In this document: positions 44,307-53,393 of the stretch, one piece after another
Numbering within the stretch: the stretch's first letter is position 1
How the letters are laid out: the number at the start of each line of letters is the position of its first letter
From: Pseudomonas paraglycinae
GTDB taxonomy: Bacteria; Pseudomonadota; Gammaproteobacteria; Pseudomonadales; Pseudomonadaceae
Assembly (NCBI RefSeq): GCF_021601625.1
Contig: NZ_BQHR01000009.1
Coordinates: 1-64,000 of the forward strand
Direction of reading: 5' to 3'
Length of the DNA: 64,000 bases
The notes under the pieces: generated by a model
Seen by the model: only the letters and a program-made list of their open reading frames with translations
What the model was told of the DNA's origin: nothing
Databases searched by the model: none
Made by a program: the position numbers and the translations under genes

Positions 44307-45305
44307 TCAACCGCCGGTCATGTTCATGAAACGCACCACTTGTACGTCGTCGTTCACTTCAAAGTTGTGCCGGTAAGGCTTGAGTTTCATCGCTTCAATG
44401 ATGGCTTTCTCCAGCCGTTCCGGTTGGCCTGGATGGGCGCGCAGTACCGCCTTCAAGTCCACCGAATGCTCGTTCCCCAGACACAGTAGCAAACGCCCCT
44501 CGACGGTCAGACGCACCCGGTTGCAGGTGCCGCAGAAGTTGTGGCTGTGGGGGGAGATGAACCCCAGCCGGATGTGCGGCGCTTCCGCCAGCCGCCAGTA
44601 GCGCGACGGGCCCTGAGTCGACTCAGCGGAGTCGATCAGGGTGTAGCGCTCGGCGATCTTTTCGCGCACCTGGGTGCTGGAAAAGAACGACTCGGCGCGG
44701 CTGTGTTCGCTGATGATCCCCAGCGGCATTTCCTCGATGAAGGAAATGTCCAGATCCCGTTCGATGGCGAACTGCACCAGATCGTTGATCTCGTGATCGT
44801 TGCGGCCCTGCATCACCACGCAGTTGAGTTTAGTGCGGGTAAATCCGGCGGCGCGGGCGGCGTCGATGCCGTCGATCACCTGGGCCAGGTCACCGGTGCG
44901 GGTCATCTGCTTGAAGCGCGTGGCATCGAGGCTGTCGAGGCTGACGTTGAGGCGTTTGACCCCGGCGTCGAACAGCGGACTGGCGAGTTTGTCGAGCTGC
45001 GAGCCGTTGGTGGTCAGGCACAGTTCGCGCAGGCCGGGCAGGGCGGCGATCTGCTTGCACAAGCCGACGACGCCGGGGCGAATCAGCGGCTCGCCACCGG
45101 TCAGGCGGATCTTGCGGGTGCCCAGCGCAACGAAGCCCTGCGCCAGTTGATAGATCTCCTCCAGCGTCAGCACCCGTTGGCGCGGCAGGAACTGCATGTC
45201 TTCGGCCATGCAATACACGCAGCGAAAGTCGCAGCGGTCGGTGACCGACATGCGCAGGTAGTCGACGCGGCGGTTGTAACCATCGATCAAGACGCGCTCT
45301 GACAT
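44307..45305 (-). CDS. moaA: GTP 3',8-cyclase MoaA
   Basis: A 332-residue radical SAM enzyme that starts molybdenum cofactor synthesis. The first [4Fe-4S] cluster binds at Cys25, Cys29 and Cys32 ([13 protein letters not shown]). The C-terminal cluster is in [20 protein letters not shown]. The protein ends in the essential Gly-Gly. It faces the molybdopterin oxidoreductase gene, which needs the cofactor, as does IorAB at the left of the window. Confidence 0.95.
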   Translation of the reverse strand: MSERVLIDGYNRRVDYLRMSVTDRCDFRCVYCMAEDMQFLPRQRVLTLEEIYQLAQGFVALGTRKIRLTGGEPLIRPGVVGLCKQIAALPGLRELCLTTNGSQLDKLASPLFDAGVKRLNVSLDSLDATRFKQMTRTGDLAQVIDGIDAARAAGFTRTKLNCVVMQGRNDHEINDLVQFAIERDLDISFIEEMPLGIISEHSRAESFFSSTQVREKIAERYTLIDSAESTQGPSRYWRLAEAPHIRLGFISPHSHNFCGTCNRVRLTVEGRLLLCLGNEHSVDLKAVLRAHPGQPERLEKAIIEAMKLKPYRHNFEVNDDVQVVRFMNMTGG

Positions 45306-45662
45306 GACAGCCTCGCTTGGGTGAAATCCGCTATTGAAGGGATTGGGTCGGCGCAGGTTATGAGCAACTTGAGACAGCGTCCAATCACTCTTAATGACCG
45401 GCCGATTGATGCTGTCGATGATGAAATAATTATTCCGGGTTTATCGCTTGTTAGTTTTGCAAGTGCCCGTATTCAAAGGGTTTAACGCCGTGATAGATGC
45501 TTTCGATAACGCAGTCATTAATAGCGATTAGACAAGTTTTTGCAGCGGTTCCTATCCTTGGCCCCGTCAAACGAAACGACCGCTCTTTTAACTTGAAAGT
45601 CAGTCGTCGCTGTTTAAACCCGATCAGGTTTTTGCCTGTGTGCATCGTCATGGAGAAGTCCC
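45306..45662. other. Intergenic region between moaA and the YdeP-like gene
   Basis: A 357-base divergent regulatory interval, AT-richer than its flanks. No credible gene or strong dyad is seen; short open frames here have no protein-like features. GGAG lies about 10 bases before the ATG at 45663. Confidence 0.5.
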
Positions 45663-47987
45663 ATGTCACAAGTCGACCGTTACAAACCCTACAAGGGCGC
45701 CGCTGCGGGTTGGGGCGCTGTCATCAGCCTCACCAAGAACTGGCTGGGCAGTGAAAACGCCCTGAAAAACATTCGCGCCATGCTCAAGACTAACCAGAAC
45801 GGCGGCTTCGACTGCCCCGGTTGCGCCTGGGGTGAAGCGCCCGGCGCGAGCATGCTGAAGTTCTGCGAGAACGGCGCCAAAGCGGTGAACTGGGAAGCCA
45901 CCGGCCGCCTGGTCGATCCGGCGTTCTTCAACAAGTACACGGTCTCGACCCTGGCCGAACAAAGCGATTACTGGCTCGAATACCAGGGCCGGATCACCCA
46001 TCCGATGCGCTACGACGCGCGGGTCGACCGCTATGTGGAAACTACCTGGGACGATGCCTTCGCGCTGATCGCCAAGCACCTCAAAGGCCTGAAATCGCCT
46101 CACGAGGCCGAGTTCTACACCTCGGGGCGCGCCAGCAACGAAGCGGCGTTTCTCTATCAGTTGTTCGTCCGCGCCTACGGCACCAACAACTTCCCGGACT
46201 GCTCGAACATGTGCCACGAAGCCAGCGCGGTGAGCATGGGCGAGAGCCTGGGCGTCGGCAAAGGCACGGTGGTCTATGAAGACCTGCACCACGCCGATGC
46301 GATTTTCGTGATCGGCCAGAACCCCGGCACCAACCACCCGCGCATGCTCGAACCGCTGCGAGAAGCGGTGAAACGCGGCGCTCAAGTGGTGTGCATCAAC
46401 CCGCTCAAGGAACGTGGGCTGGAGCGCTTCCAGAATCCGCAAAACCCGATCGAGATGCTCAGCAACGGCTGGGAAGCGACCAACACCGCGTACTTCCGTC
46501 CAGCCTTGGGCGGCGACATGGCGATGATTCGCGGCATGGCCAAGTTCCTGCTGCAATGGGAACGTGAAGCCCAGGCCACCGGCGGCGAACCGGTGTTCGA
46601 TCACGCCTTCATTGCCGAGCACACCTCGGGTCTCGACAGCTACCTGGCCGAAGTCGATGCCACGAACTGGGAGCACATCGTCGAGCAGTCCGGTGTGCCG
46701 CTGCATGACATCGAACTGGCAGCGCGCATGTATGCCCGGGCCAAGAGCGTGATCATGTGCTGGGCCATGGGCCTGACCCAGCACGTGCACTCGGTGCCGA
46801 CCCTGCAGGAAGTCATCAACCTGCAACTGCTGCGCGGCAATGTCGGCCGTCCGGGTGCCGGGCTGTCGCCGGTGCGCGGCCACAGTAACGTGCAGGGCGA
46901 CCGCACCATGGGCATCAACGAACTGGCCCCGACCGAGCTGATGGACGCCCTGGAAAAACGCTTCAACTTCAAAGTGCCGCGGATGCACGGCCACAACACG
47001 GTCATGGCGATTGGTGCCATGGAACGTGGCGAAGCCAAGGTGTTTATCGGGCTCGGCGGCAACTTCGCTCAAGCTACGCCGGACACCCCGCGCACCCACG
47101 CCGCGATGCGCAAACTCGACCTGAGCGTGCATATCTCGACCAAACTCAACCGCAGCCATCTGGTGACCGGGCGTGATGCGTTGATTCTGCCGTGCCTCGG
47201 CCGTACCGACATCGACGTCCAGGCCGAAGGCCCGCAAGGCGTGACGGTGGAAGACACCTTCAGCATGGTGCACTTGTCGTTCGGCCAACTGAAGCCGAAG
47301 TCGGCCCATCTGAAATCCGAGCCGGCGATCATTGCCGGGATCGCCGCCGCCACTTTGGGCAAGCACCCGATCGATTGGGAATGGGCGGTGGGCGACTACG
47401 GGCGCATCCGCAACCTGATCGCCGACGTGATTCCGGGCTTCGAGAATTTCAACGAGAAGCTGCTGATCCCGGGTGGTTTCCACCTCGGCAACAACGCTTC
47501 CGACCGGATCTGGAAAACCGAATCCGGCAAGGCCCAGTTCACCCCGTGTGTGCTGCCGGAACATCTGATCAGCGAAGGCGTGCGCAACCTGCCGGTCAAA
47601 CCGCATCTGATCCTGCAAACCATGCGGTCTCACGATCAGTACAACACCACGCTGTACGGCCTCGACGACCGTTATCGCGGTGTATACGGGATGCGCGACG
47701 TGGTGTTCGCCAACGAGCAGGACATCCGCCGGCTCGGTTTTGAACCGGGACAGAAGGTTGATCTGGTAGCGCTGTGGGATGACGAGCGTGAGCGTCGGGT
47801 CAGCGGTTTCACCCTGATCGCCTACGACATTCCGGCCGGGCAGGCTGCCGCGTACTACCCGGAAACCAATCCGCTGGTGCCGCTGGAAAGCTACGGTGAT
47901 CGCACCTACACACCGACCTCCAAATTCGTGGCGATCCGCCTCGAAGCGGCCGAGGCGAGCAATCTGATCCCGTCGTCGGTGGCGTAG
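45663..47987 (+). CDS. FdhF/YdeP family molybdopterin oxidoreductase
   Basis: A 774-residue enzyme of the YdeP subgroup of formate-dehydrogenase-like molybdopterin proteins. The N-terminal FDCPGCAW (Cys51, Cys54) is the reduced metal-binding motif of the family rather than a full four-Cys cluster. SNMCHEASAVSMGESLGVG occupies the region of the Mo ligand, and the C-terminal molydop-binding domain includes RSHDQYNTTLYGLDDRYRG. No signal peptide is visible, so it is probably cytoplasmic. In enterobacteria YdeP is tied to acid resistance; the reaction is unproven. Confidence 0.9.
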   Translation: MSQVDRYKPYKGAAAGWGAVISLTKNWLGSENALKNIRAMLKTNQNGGFDCPGCAWGEAPGASMLKFCENGAKAVNWEATGRLVDPAFFNKYTVSTLAEQSDYWLEYQGRITHPMRYDARVDRYVETTWDDAFALIAKHLKGLKSPHEAEFYTSGRASNEAAFLYQLFVRAYGTNNFPDCSNMCHEASAVSMGESLGVGKGTVVYEDLHHADAIFVIGQNPGTNHPRMLEPLREAVKRGAQVVCINPLKERGLERFQNPQNPIEMLSNGWEATNTAYFRPALGGDMAMIRGMAKFLLQWEREAQATGGEPVFDHAFIAEHTSGLDSYLAEVDATNWEHIVEQSGVPLHDIELAARMYARAKSVIMCWAMGLTQHVHSVPTLQEVINLQLLRGNVGRPGAGLSPVRGHSNVQGDRTMGINELAPTELMDALEKRFNFKVPRMHGHNTVMAIGAMERGEAKVFIGLGGNFAQATPDTPRTHAAMRKLDLSVHISTKLNRSHLVTGRDALILPCLGRTDIDVQAEGPQGVTVEDTFSMVHLSFGQLKPKSAHLKSEPAIIAGIAAATLGKHPIDWEWAVGDYGRIRNLIADVIPGFENFNEKLLIPGGFHLGNNASDRIWKTESGKAQFTPCVLPEHLISEGVRNLPVKPHLILQTMRSHDQYNTTLYGLDDRYRGVYGMRDVVFANEQDIRRLGFEPGQKVDLVALWDDERERRVSGFTLIAYDIPAGQAAAYYPETNPLVPLESYGDRTYTPTSKFVAIRLEAAEASNLIPSSVA

Positions 47988-48096
47988 CCGACTCACGCGA
48001 TCCAACCCTTTTGCATTTTGACTGGCTGCAGGCGTTCGCGCCTGGCGGTGGCCCGGCCGTGTGCTGCCGCTTTTCAGCCTTGATGAGGACATCATC

Positions 48097-49512
48097 ATGT
48101 TCAACCTGGAGGCACTGGACCTGGCGCGAATTCAATTCGCGTTCACGGTTTCGTTCCACATCATTTTCCCGGCGATCACCATTGGTCTCGCGAGTTTCCT
48201 GGCGGTGCTCGAAGGCCTGTGGCTGAAAACCCGTAACGACACTTACCGCGATCTTTACCACTTCTGGTCGAAGATCTTCGCCGTCAACTTCGGCATGGGC
48301 GTGGTGTCGGGGCTGGTCATGGCGTACCAGTTCGGCACCAACTGGAGCGGATTCTCTGACTTTGCCGGCAGCGTCACCGGGCCGTTGCTGACCTATGAAG
48401 TGCTGACCGCGTTCTTCCTCGAGGCCGGGTTCCTCGGGGTGATGCTGTTCGGCTGGAACCGCGTCGGCCGAGGGTTGCACTTCTTTGCCACGGTGATGGT
48501 CGCCATCGGTACGCTGATTTCGACTTTCTGGATTCTCGCCTCCAATAGCTGGATGCAGACCCCGCAAGGTTTCGAAATCGTCGACGGTCGAGTGATGCCG
48601 GTCGACTGGCTGGCGATCGTGTTCAACCCGTCGTTTCCGTTCCGTCTGGCGCACATGGCGATTGCCGCATTCGTCGCCACGGCGTTCTTTGTCGGCGCTT
48701 CGGCGGCTTGGCATTTACTGCGTGGCAACGACACCCAACCGGTGCGCAAGATGTTCTCCATGGCGCTGTGGATGGCGCTGATCGTGGCGCCGATTCAAGC
48801 GGTGGTCGGTGACGCCCATGGCTTGAACACTCTGGAACACCAACCGGCAAAAATCGCCGCCATCGAGGGCCACTGGGAAAACGCCGACAACGGGCCGACC
48901 CCGCTGGTGCTGTTCGGCATCCCGGACATGCAGGCGGAGAAGACCAAATACGCGATCGAGATTCCGTACCTCGGCAGCCTGATCCTCACCCACAGCCTCG
49001 ACAAGCAGATCCCGGCACTCAAGAGCTTCCCGAAAGAAGACCGGCCGAATTCGACCGTGATCTTCTGGAGCTTCCGCGTGATGGCCGGGCTGGGCATGTT
49101 AATGATCCTCGTCGGTGTGTTGGGCCTGGCGTTGCGGCGCAATGGCAAGGTCTACCGGCATCGCGGCTTCCAGCGGCTGGTGCTGCTGATGGGGCCGAGC
49201 GGCCTGATCGCGCTGCTGGCGGGTTGGATCACCACCGAAGTCGGGCGTCAGCCGTGGGTGGTCTACGGCCTGATGCGAACCCATGACGCGGCGTCCCATC
49301 ACTCGGTGGCGCAGATGAGCACCTCGCTGGCGCTGTTCGTCGTCATCTACTGCTCGGTGTTCACCGTGGGTATCGGCTACATGATGAAACTGGTGAGCAA
49401 GGGCCCGCAGCCGCACCACGAACATCCGCCCGAAGGCACTCAGGTGCAGACCCCGCGCCGGCCACTGTCGGCGGTCACCGACAACCTCGAATCCGCGACC
49501 CGGATCCACTGA
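48097..49512 (+). CDS. cioA: Cytochrome bd-type ubiquinol oxidase subunit I (CioA)
   Basis: A 471-residue haem-carrying subunit of the cyanide-insensitive quinol oxidase. ARIQFAFTVSFHIIFPAITI holds the N-terminal haem-ligand His, and FGMGVVSGLVMAYQFGTNW and WNRVGRGLHFFATVMVAIGT follow. The short quinol loop is that of the Cio rather than the long-loop CydA form. ATG at 48097 has GAGGAC upstream. First gene of cioA-cioB-DUF2474. Confidence 0.95.
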   Translation: MFNLEALDLARIQFAFTVSFHIIFPAITIGLASFLAVLEGLWLKTRNDTYRDLYHFWSKIFAVNFGMGVVSGLVMAYQFGTNWSGFSDFAGSVTGPLLTYEVLTAFFLEAGFLGVMLFGWNRVGRGLHFFATVMVAIGTLISTFWILASNSWMQTPQGFEIVDGRVMPVDWLAIVFNPSFPFRLAHMAIAAFVATAFFVGASAAWHLLRGNDTQPVRKMFSMALWMALIVAPIQAVVGDAHGLNTLEHQPAKIAAIEGHWENADNGPTPLVLFGIPDMQAEKTKYAIEIPYLGSLILTHSLDKQIPALKSFPKEDRPNSTVIFWSFRVMAGLGMLMILVGVLGLALRRNGKVYRHRGFQRLVLLMGPSGLIALLAGWITTEVGRQPWVVYGLMRTHDAASHHSVAQMSTSLALFVVIYCSVFTVGIGYMMKLVSKGPQPHHEHPPEGTQVQTPRRPLSAVTDNLESATRIH

Positions 49513-49529
49513 AAAAGGAGCGTTGAGTC

Positions 49530-50546
49530 ATGGGTATTCAAGGTATCGATCTCTCGTTGATCTGGGGCGTGATCATTGCCTTCGGGGTAATGATGTACGT
49601 GATCATGGACGGCTTCGATCTAGGCCTCGGGATCCTGTTCCCGATGATCAGCGACGAGCAGGAACGCGACGTGATGATGAACACCGTCGCACCGGTCTGG
49701 GACGGCAACGAAACCTGGCTGGTGCTCGGCGGCGCGGCGTTGTACGGCGCGTTTCCGCTGGCTTACGGGGTGATTCTGGAGGCGCTGTATCTGCCGCTGA
49801 TCTTCATGCTCGCAGGGCTGATTTTCCGCGGTGTGGCGTTCGAGTTTCGCTTCAAGGCGCCGGCTGAAAAACGTCATCTGTGGGATTGGGCATTCATCGG
49901 CGGTTCGCTGCTGGCGACGTTCTCCCAGGGCGTGGTGATCGGCGCGTATGTGGCGGGGATTCCGGTGGTGGATCGACAGTTCGCCGGTGGTGGTCTCGAC
50001 TGGCTGGCGCCGTTCCCGCTGGTCTGCGGCGTCGGTCTGGTGATTGCTTACGCCTTGCTCGGCAGCACCTGGCTGCTGGTCAAGACCGAAGGCATGCTCG
50101 AATCGCGGATGCGTCACTACAGCCGTCCGCTGGCGTGGCTGCTGCTGGCGATGGTGGTGGTGATCGGCGCGTGGACGCTGCAACTGCACCCGGAACTGGC
50201 TGGCCGCTGGTTCAACCATGCGCACCTGACCGTGTTCGCCGGGCTGGTGGTGTTGGCGGTGCTGGCGCTGTTCGGTCTGTTGCGTTCGCTGCGTCAGCGC
50301 CACACCCACTGGCCGTTCGTGTTCACCCTGGTGCTGATGTTCCTTGGTTACATCGGGCTGGCGCTGAGCCTCTGGCCGAACATCATCCCGCCGTCGGTCA
50401 GCCTGTGGGCGGCGGCTTCACCGGCCACCAGTCAGTTGTTCGCCCTTATCGGCGCGCTGTTCATCCTGCCGGTGATCCTGATGTACACCTTCTGGAGCTA
50501 CTACGTGTTCCGCGGCAAAGTGAGGATTGGCGATGGCTACCATTGA
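49530..50546 (+). CDS. cioB: Cytochrome bd-type ubiquinol oxidase subunit II (CioB)
   Basis: A 338-residue integral membrane subunit with eight to nine hydrophobic segments. MYVIMDGFDLGLGILFPM and APVWDGNETWLVLGGAALYG are the family signatures. AAAGGAG lies just before the ATG. Its 3' end overlaps the small third gene by 14 bases. Confidence 0.95.
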   Translation: MGIQGIDLSLIWGVIIAFGVMMYVIMDGFDLGLGILFPMISDEQERDVMMNTVAPVWDGNETWLVLGGAALYGAFPLAYGVILEALYLPLIFMLAGLIFRGVAFEFRFKAPAEKRHLWDWAFIGGSLLATFSQGVVIGAYVAGIPVVDRQFAGGGLDWLAPFPLVCGVGLVIAYALLGSTWLLVKTEGMLESRMRHYSRPLAWLLLAMVVVIGAWTLQLHPELAGRWFNHAHLTVFAGLVVLAVLALFGLLRSLRQRHTHWPFVFTLVLMFLGYIGLALSLWPNIIPPSVSLWAAASPATSQLFALIGALFILPVILMYTFWSYYVFRGKVRIGDGYH

Positions 50547-50688
50547 TTCGCGTGAGGTGAAATCCAGCCCCTGGTACAAGCGTCTGGGCTGGCTGCTGCT
50601 GATCTGGTTGGGCAGCGTGGTCTCGCTGGCGGTAGTGGCGAGCCTGCTGAAGCTGGCGATGTATGCGGCGGGGATGAGAACCCACTGA
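50533..50688 (+). CDS. DUF2474 small subunit of the Cio oxidase
   Basis: A 51-residue single-pass membrane protein in a different frame, starting inside the last codons of cioB. It has a polar N-terminus (MATIDSREVKSSPWYKRLGW), then one hydrophobic helix (WLLLIWLGSVVSLAVVASLL) and a short tail ending RTH. The WYKRLGWL...IW pattern is that of DUF2474 proteins, which follow cioAB in many bacteria and play a role comparable to CydX. GAGG lies near the start, and a terminator follows five bases after the stop. Confidence 0.85.
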   Translation: MATIDSREVKSSPWYKRLGWLLLIWLGSVVSLAVVASLLKLAMYAAGMRTH

Positions 50689-50692
50689 AAAC

Positions 50693-50723
50693 AAAAAAAC
50701 CGGAGCCTGGCTCCGGTTTTTTA
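50693..50723. terminator. Bidirectional intrinsic terminator after the cio operon
   Basis: ACCGGAG/CTCCGGT stem, five-base loop, flanked by seven A and seven T residues. Serves the cio unit and the convergent CAP gene. Confidence 0.92.
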
Positions 50724-50734
50724 TTGTGCGGGAT

Positions 50735-51586
50735 TTACTCCCCGCCAAACATCGCAGTCCAGTAAATCCCGGCGCTGCTCTTCGGATCGACTGCGTAGGC
50801 AGCGCCAAGTTCGCGGTATTGCGGGTTCATCAGGTTGGCGCAATGACCGGGGCTGGCTAGCCAGCCGGCGACGACTTTCTGCACCGTGTCCTGCCCGGCG
50901 GCGATGTTCTCGCCGACCTGCTGACCGCTGTAACCGGCCAGTTCGGCGCGGTCGCCGGGAGTACCGCCGTTGCGGTCCTTGTGGTCGAAATAATTGTTGT
51001 TGGCCATCTCGCGGCTGTGTTCCTGGGCAACGCCGCCGAGTACCGCGTTCCACGCCAGCGGCGCTGTCGCTGCGAATGCCTGACCGCCGCACTGGCGCGG
51101 CTGGGCGCGGGCGGCGTTGAGTTGTTCGAGGAGTTTCTGTCCTTCAGCCTGACCGTCGCCGAGGCGGGCGGACAGCAGTGGCCGGGCGAGGGTGATGCGC
51201 CAGTCACGATCAGCGCGGCTGACGCCGATATCGACGAACTGCGGATCCAGCACCACCTGACAGAAGCTCTCCTGAATCGCCTTCATCGCCGACGCCGCAT
51301 CCCGTGGCCCGTTAAGGGTAATCGCCTGCACGTTGACCATCGGGTAGCGAGCGCTGGACATCGCCTGCTGCAAATCCACCACGCCGCTGGCCGGCAGAAT
51401 CAGGCGCGGATCGGCCGACAGCGGCGGCAATTCGCTGGACGCCTGGCTGCCACAACGCTGCGGCTGGCTGCGGTAGCTGTTGATCGATTCGATCAATTGC
51501 GACTCGTCGGTGGCCATGGCCGAAGTGGCCAGCGCCAGGCCCACGGACAACGCGGCGAGTCGCAGAACGGATGGCATGAAGCGCAT
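50735..51586 (-). CDS. Exported CAP-domain protein with internal duplication
   Basis: A 283-residue secreted protein with a signal peptide ending near SAMA (residue 25). The second half is a clear CAP/SCP domain: LLEQLNAARAQPRQCGGQAF, HSREMANNNYFDHKDRNGG and GENIAAGQDTVQKVVAGW, then SPGHCANLM. The first half starts with a related stretch (LIESINSYRSQPQRCGSQAS) but lacks the downstream His/Glu motifs, so it appears to be a degenerate copy. Function in bacteria is unclear; envelope or extracellular roles are likely. Confidence 0.87.
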   Translation of the reverse strand: MRFMPSVLRLAALSVGLALATSAMATDESQLIESINSYRSQPQRCGSQASSELPPLSADPRLILPASGVVDLQQAMSSARYPMVNVQAITLNGPRDAASAMKAIQESFCQVVLDPQFVDIGVSRADRDWRITLARPLLSARLGDGQAEGQKLLEQLNAARAQPRQCGGQAFAATAPLAWNAVLGGVAQEHSREMANNNYFDHKDRNGGTPGDRAELAGYSGQQVGENIAAGQDTVQKVVAGWLASPGHCANLMNPQYRELGAAYAVDPKSSAGIYWTAMFGGE

Positions 51587-51785
51587 GGAAATCTCCCTTG
51601 GGCTGAGTGCGCACATCATGCGCGAAAGGGCCCCGGTTCGTGCAATGTCTTTTTCTTCCCGACGCGGATTTTTCTGCGGAACGATGCCGTGAAAATTGCC
51701 GTCTACACTTCGCGAAGAGCCCGAGATCCGGGCGTCTCAACCACGTAAAACTTTGCCCGCATCGGGCCCTGCCGGAAGAATGATC

Positions 51786-52406
51786 ATGCAATTGAACGGG
51801 TTGCTTTGCTGTCTTGCGTTGACCTTGCTGAGCGGCGCGGCACTGGCCACCGATCAGGCACCGATCAAGGAAAAGGCCGAAGCGAAAGCCGAGGTTCTGG
51901 AAGAGAAGGCCGCCGACAAACCCGACGCGCCCCCGGCACCCAAATCCGAAGCCATCACCCCGACCGAAGCGCAGGCGGTCGACCCCGCTGGCGCCGCTCC
52001 GCTGGACGACCCGATCACCTGTCTGGCGCGCAGTATCTATTGGGAAGCCAAGGGCAAGGACAATGCCGACATGGAAGGCGTGGCCAGTGTGGTGATGAAT
52101 CGCCTCGGGCATGACGGCTTTCCGGGCACGGTGTGCGAGGTGGTCAAGCAGGGCTCGGAAACCAAGAGCTGCCAGTTTTCCTGGTGGTGCGACGGGCGTC
52201 CGGATCAGGTCAAGGAAGATGCCGAATACGCGCTGGCCAAGGAAATCGCCGGCAAGGCGCTGAACCGCCAGCTCACCGATCGCACCCGCGGCGCGCTGTA
52301 TTTCCACGACCGCAATGTTCATCCAAGTTGGGCCAAGGAATACAGAAAAACCGCCGAGACCAGGAAATTCCTGTTCTACAAACCCGCAGGCGGGGACGCG
52401 CGTTAG
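51786..52406 (+). CDS. Cell wall hydrolase, SleB-like
   Basis: A 206-residue exported protein. A signal peptide ending near residue 21 (GAALATDQA) is followed by a Lys/Glu/Ala/Pro-rich linker to about residue 75. The Hydrolase_2 (SleB) domain has CLARSIYWEAKGKDNADMEG, with the Glu of YWEA as likely catalytic residue, VVMNRL and CQFSWWCDGRPD. It probably cleaves peptidoglycan glycan strands. ATG at 51786 is preferred over 51780, which is too close to the GGAAG site. The stop overlaps the convergent LysR gene by four bases. Confidence 0.87.
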   Translation: MQLNGLLCCLALTLLSGAALATDQAPIKEKAEAKAEVLEEKAADKPDAPPAPKSEAITPTEAQAVDPAGAAPLDDPITCLARSIYWEAKGKDNADMEGVASVVMNRLGHDGFPGTVCEVVKQGSETKSCQFSWWCDGRPDQVKEDAEYALAKEIAGKALNRQLTDRTRGALYFHDRNVHPSWAKEYRKTAETRKFLFYKPAGGDAR

Positions 52407-53290
52407 GCGCAGACTTCGCGCACACAATGGCGCAACCAGCGGTGCGCCGGGTCGGCGTCCATGCGCGGGTGCCAGAGCATCGACACGCTGATGTCCGGCA
52501 TCCGGAATGGCAGGGCGAAGCTGTGCAGGCCCGTGCGCAGTTTGCTGGTGTGACGTTCCGGAACGGTGGCGATCAGGTCCGACTCACGGACCAGCGTCAG
52601 CGCCGCCGAAAATCCGCCGAATGAAGTGACGATGTCCCGCGTCAGGCCTAAGGCGAGCAGCGCTTCGTCCACCGGTCCGCTGCTGCGCCCACGGCGTGAC
52701 ACCAGAATGTGCTGGCCCGAAGCGAAGCGTTTGGCGCTGATCTTTCCGCTGCTCAACGGATGCCCCTCACGCACCACGCCAATCCACTGATCGTGGAACA
52801 GGATGCGGCTGTGGAGCGTCGGGTCGGTGCTGTCGTCGACCACGCCGGTTTCCAGATCCACCCGGCCTACGCGCAGCAGCGTGCTGTCCTTGTCGGCTTT
52901 TTGCACAAAGCGCAGGCGCACGCCAGGCGCCTCTTCGGCGATGCGGGCGAGCAGGGCGGCGGCGAAGGTTTCGACAAAACCGTCGGTGTTGCGCAGGGTG
53001 AAGGTGCGCCGCAACTGGCCAGGATCGAGCACTTCTGCCGGGCGCAAAACCGCTTCGGCCTCCTGCACCAGATAACTGACCCGGTCGCGCAGCTCCAGCG
53101 CACGCGGGGTCGGCACCAGTCCGCGACCGGCGCGCACCAGCAGCGGATCGCCGGTGGTTTCCCGCAGCCGGGCCAGCGCCCGGCTCATGGCTGACGGACT
53201 CAAACGCAGGCGCTCGGCGGCGCGGGCGACGCTGCCTTCGCTCAGCAGCACGTCGAGGGTGATCAACAGGTTCAGATCCGGTGCATTCAT
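52403..53290 (-). CDS. LysR-family transcriptional regulator (NodD/PgpR-like)
   Basis: A 295-residue LysR regulator with the N-terminal pattern DLNLLITLDVLLSEGSVARA and RLRLSPSAMSRALARLRETT, typical of the subgroup that controls divergent MFS exporters. The effector domain is complete. It faces the MFS gene across about 100 bases containing their promoters, and probably regulates it. Confidence 0.9.
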   Translation of the reverse strand: MNAPDLNLLITLDVLLSEGSVARAAERLRLSPSAMSRALARLRETTGDPLLVRAGRGLVPTPRALELRDRVSYLVQEAEAVLRPAEVLDPGQLRRTFTLRNTDGFVETFAAALLARIAEEAPGVRLRFVQKADKDSTLLRVGRVDLETGVVDDSTDPTLHSRILFHDQWIGVVREGHPLSSGKISAKRFASGQHILVSRRGRSSGPVDEALLALGLTRDIVTSFGGFSAALTLVRESDLIATVPERHTSKLRTGLHSFALPFRMPDISVSMLWHPRMDADPAHRWLRHCVREVCA

Positions 53291-53393
53291 GACGTGGCGT
53301 TCCATGCAGGTATCAAGTGCAAAGCATGCGTCTTGCGCCTCGTATTGTCGAGGCTCAGGCTATGTCCCATGACTTCTGCATTGTGAGCCCCCC

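Noticed and set aside
45666-48104. An 812-codon minus-strand frame
   Set aside because: Shadow of the YdeP-like oxidoreductase, which has clear family motifs on the plus strand.
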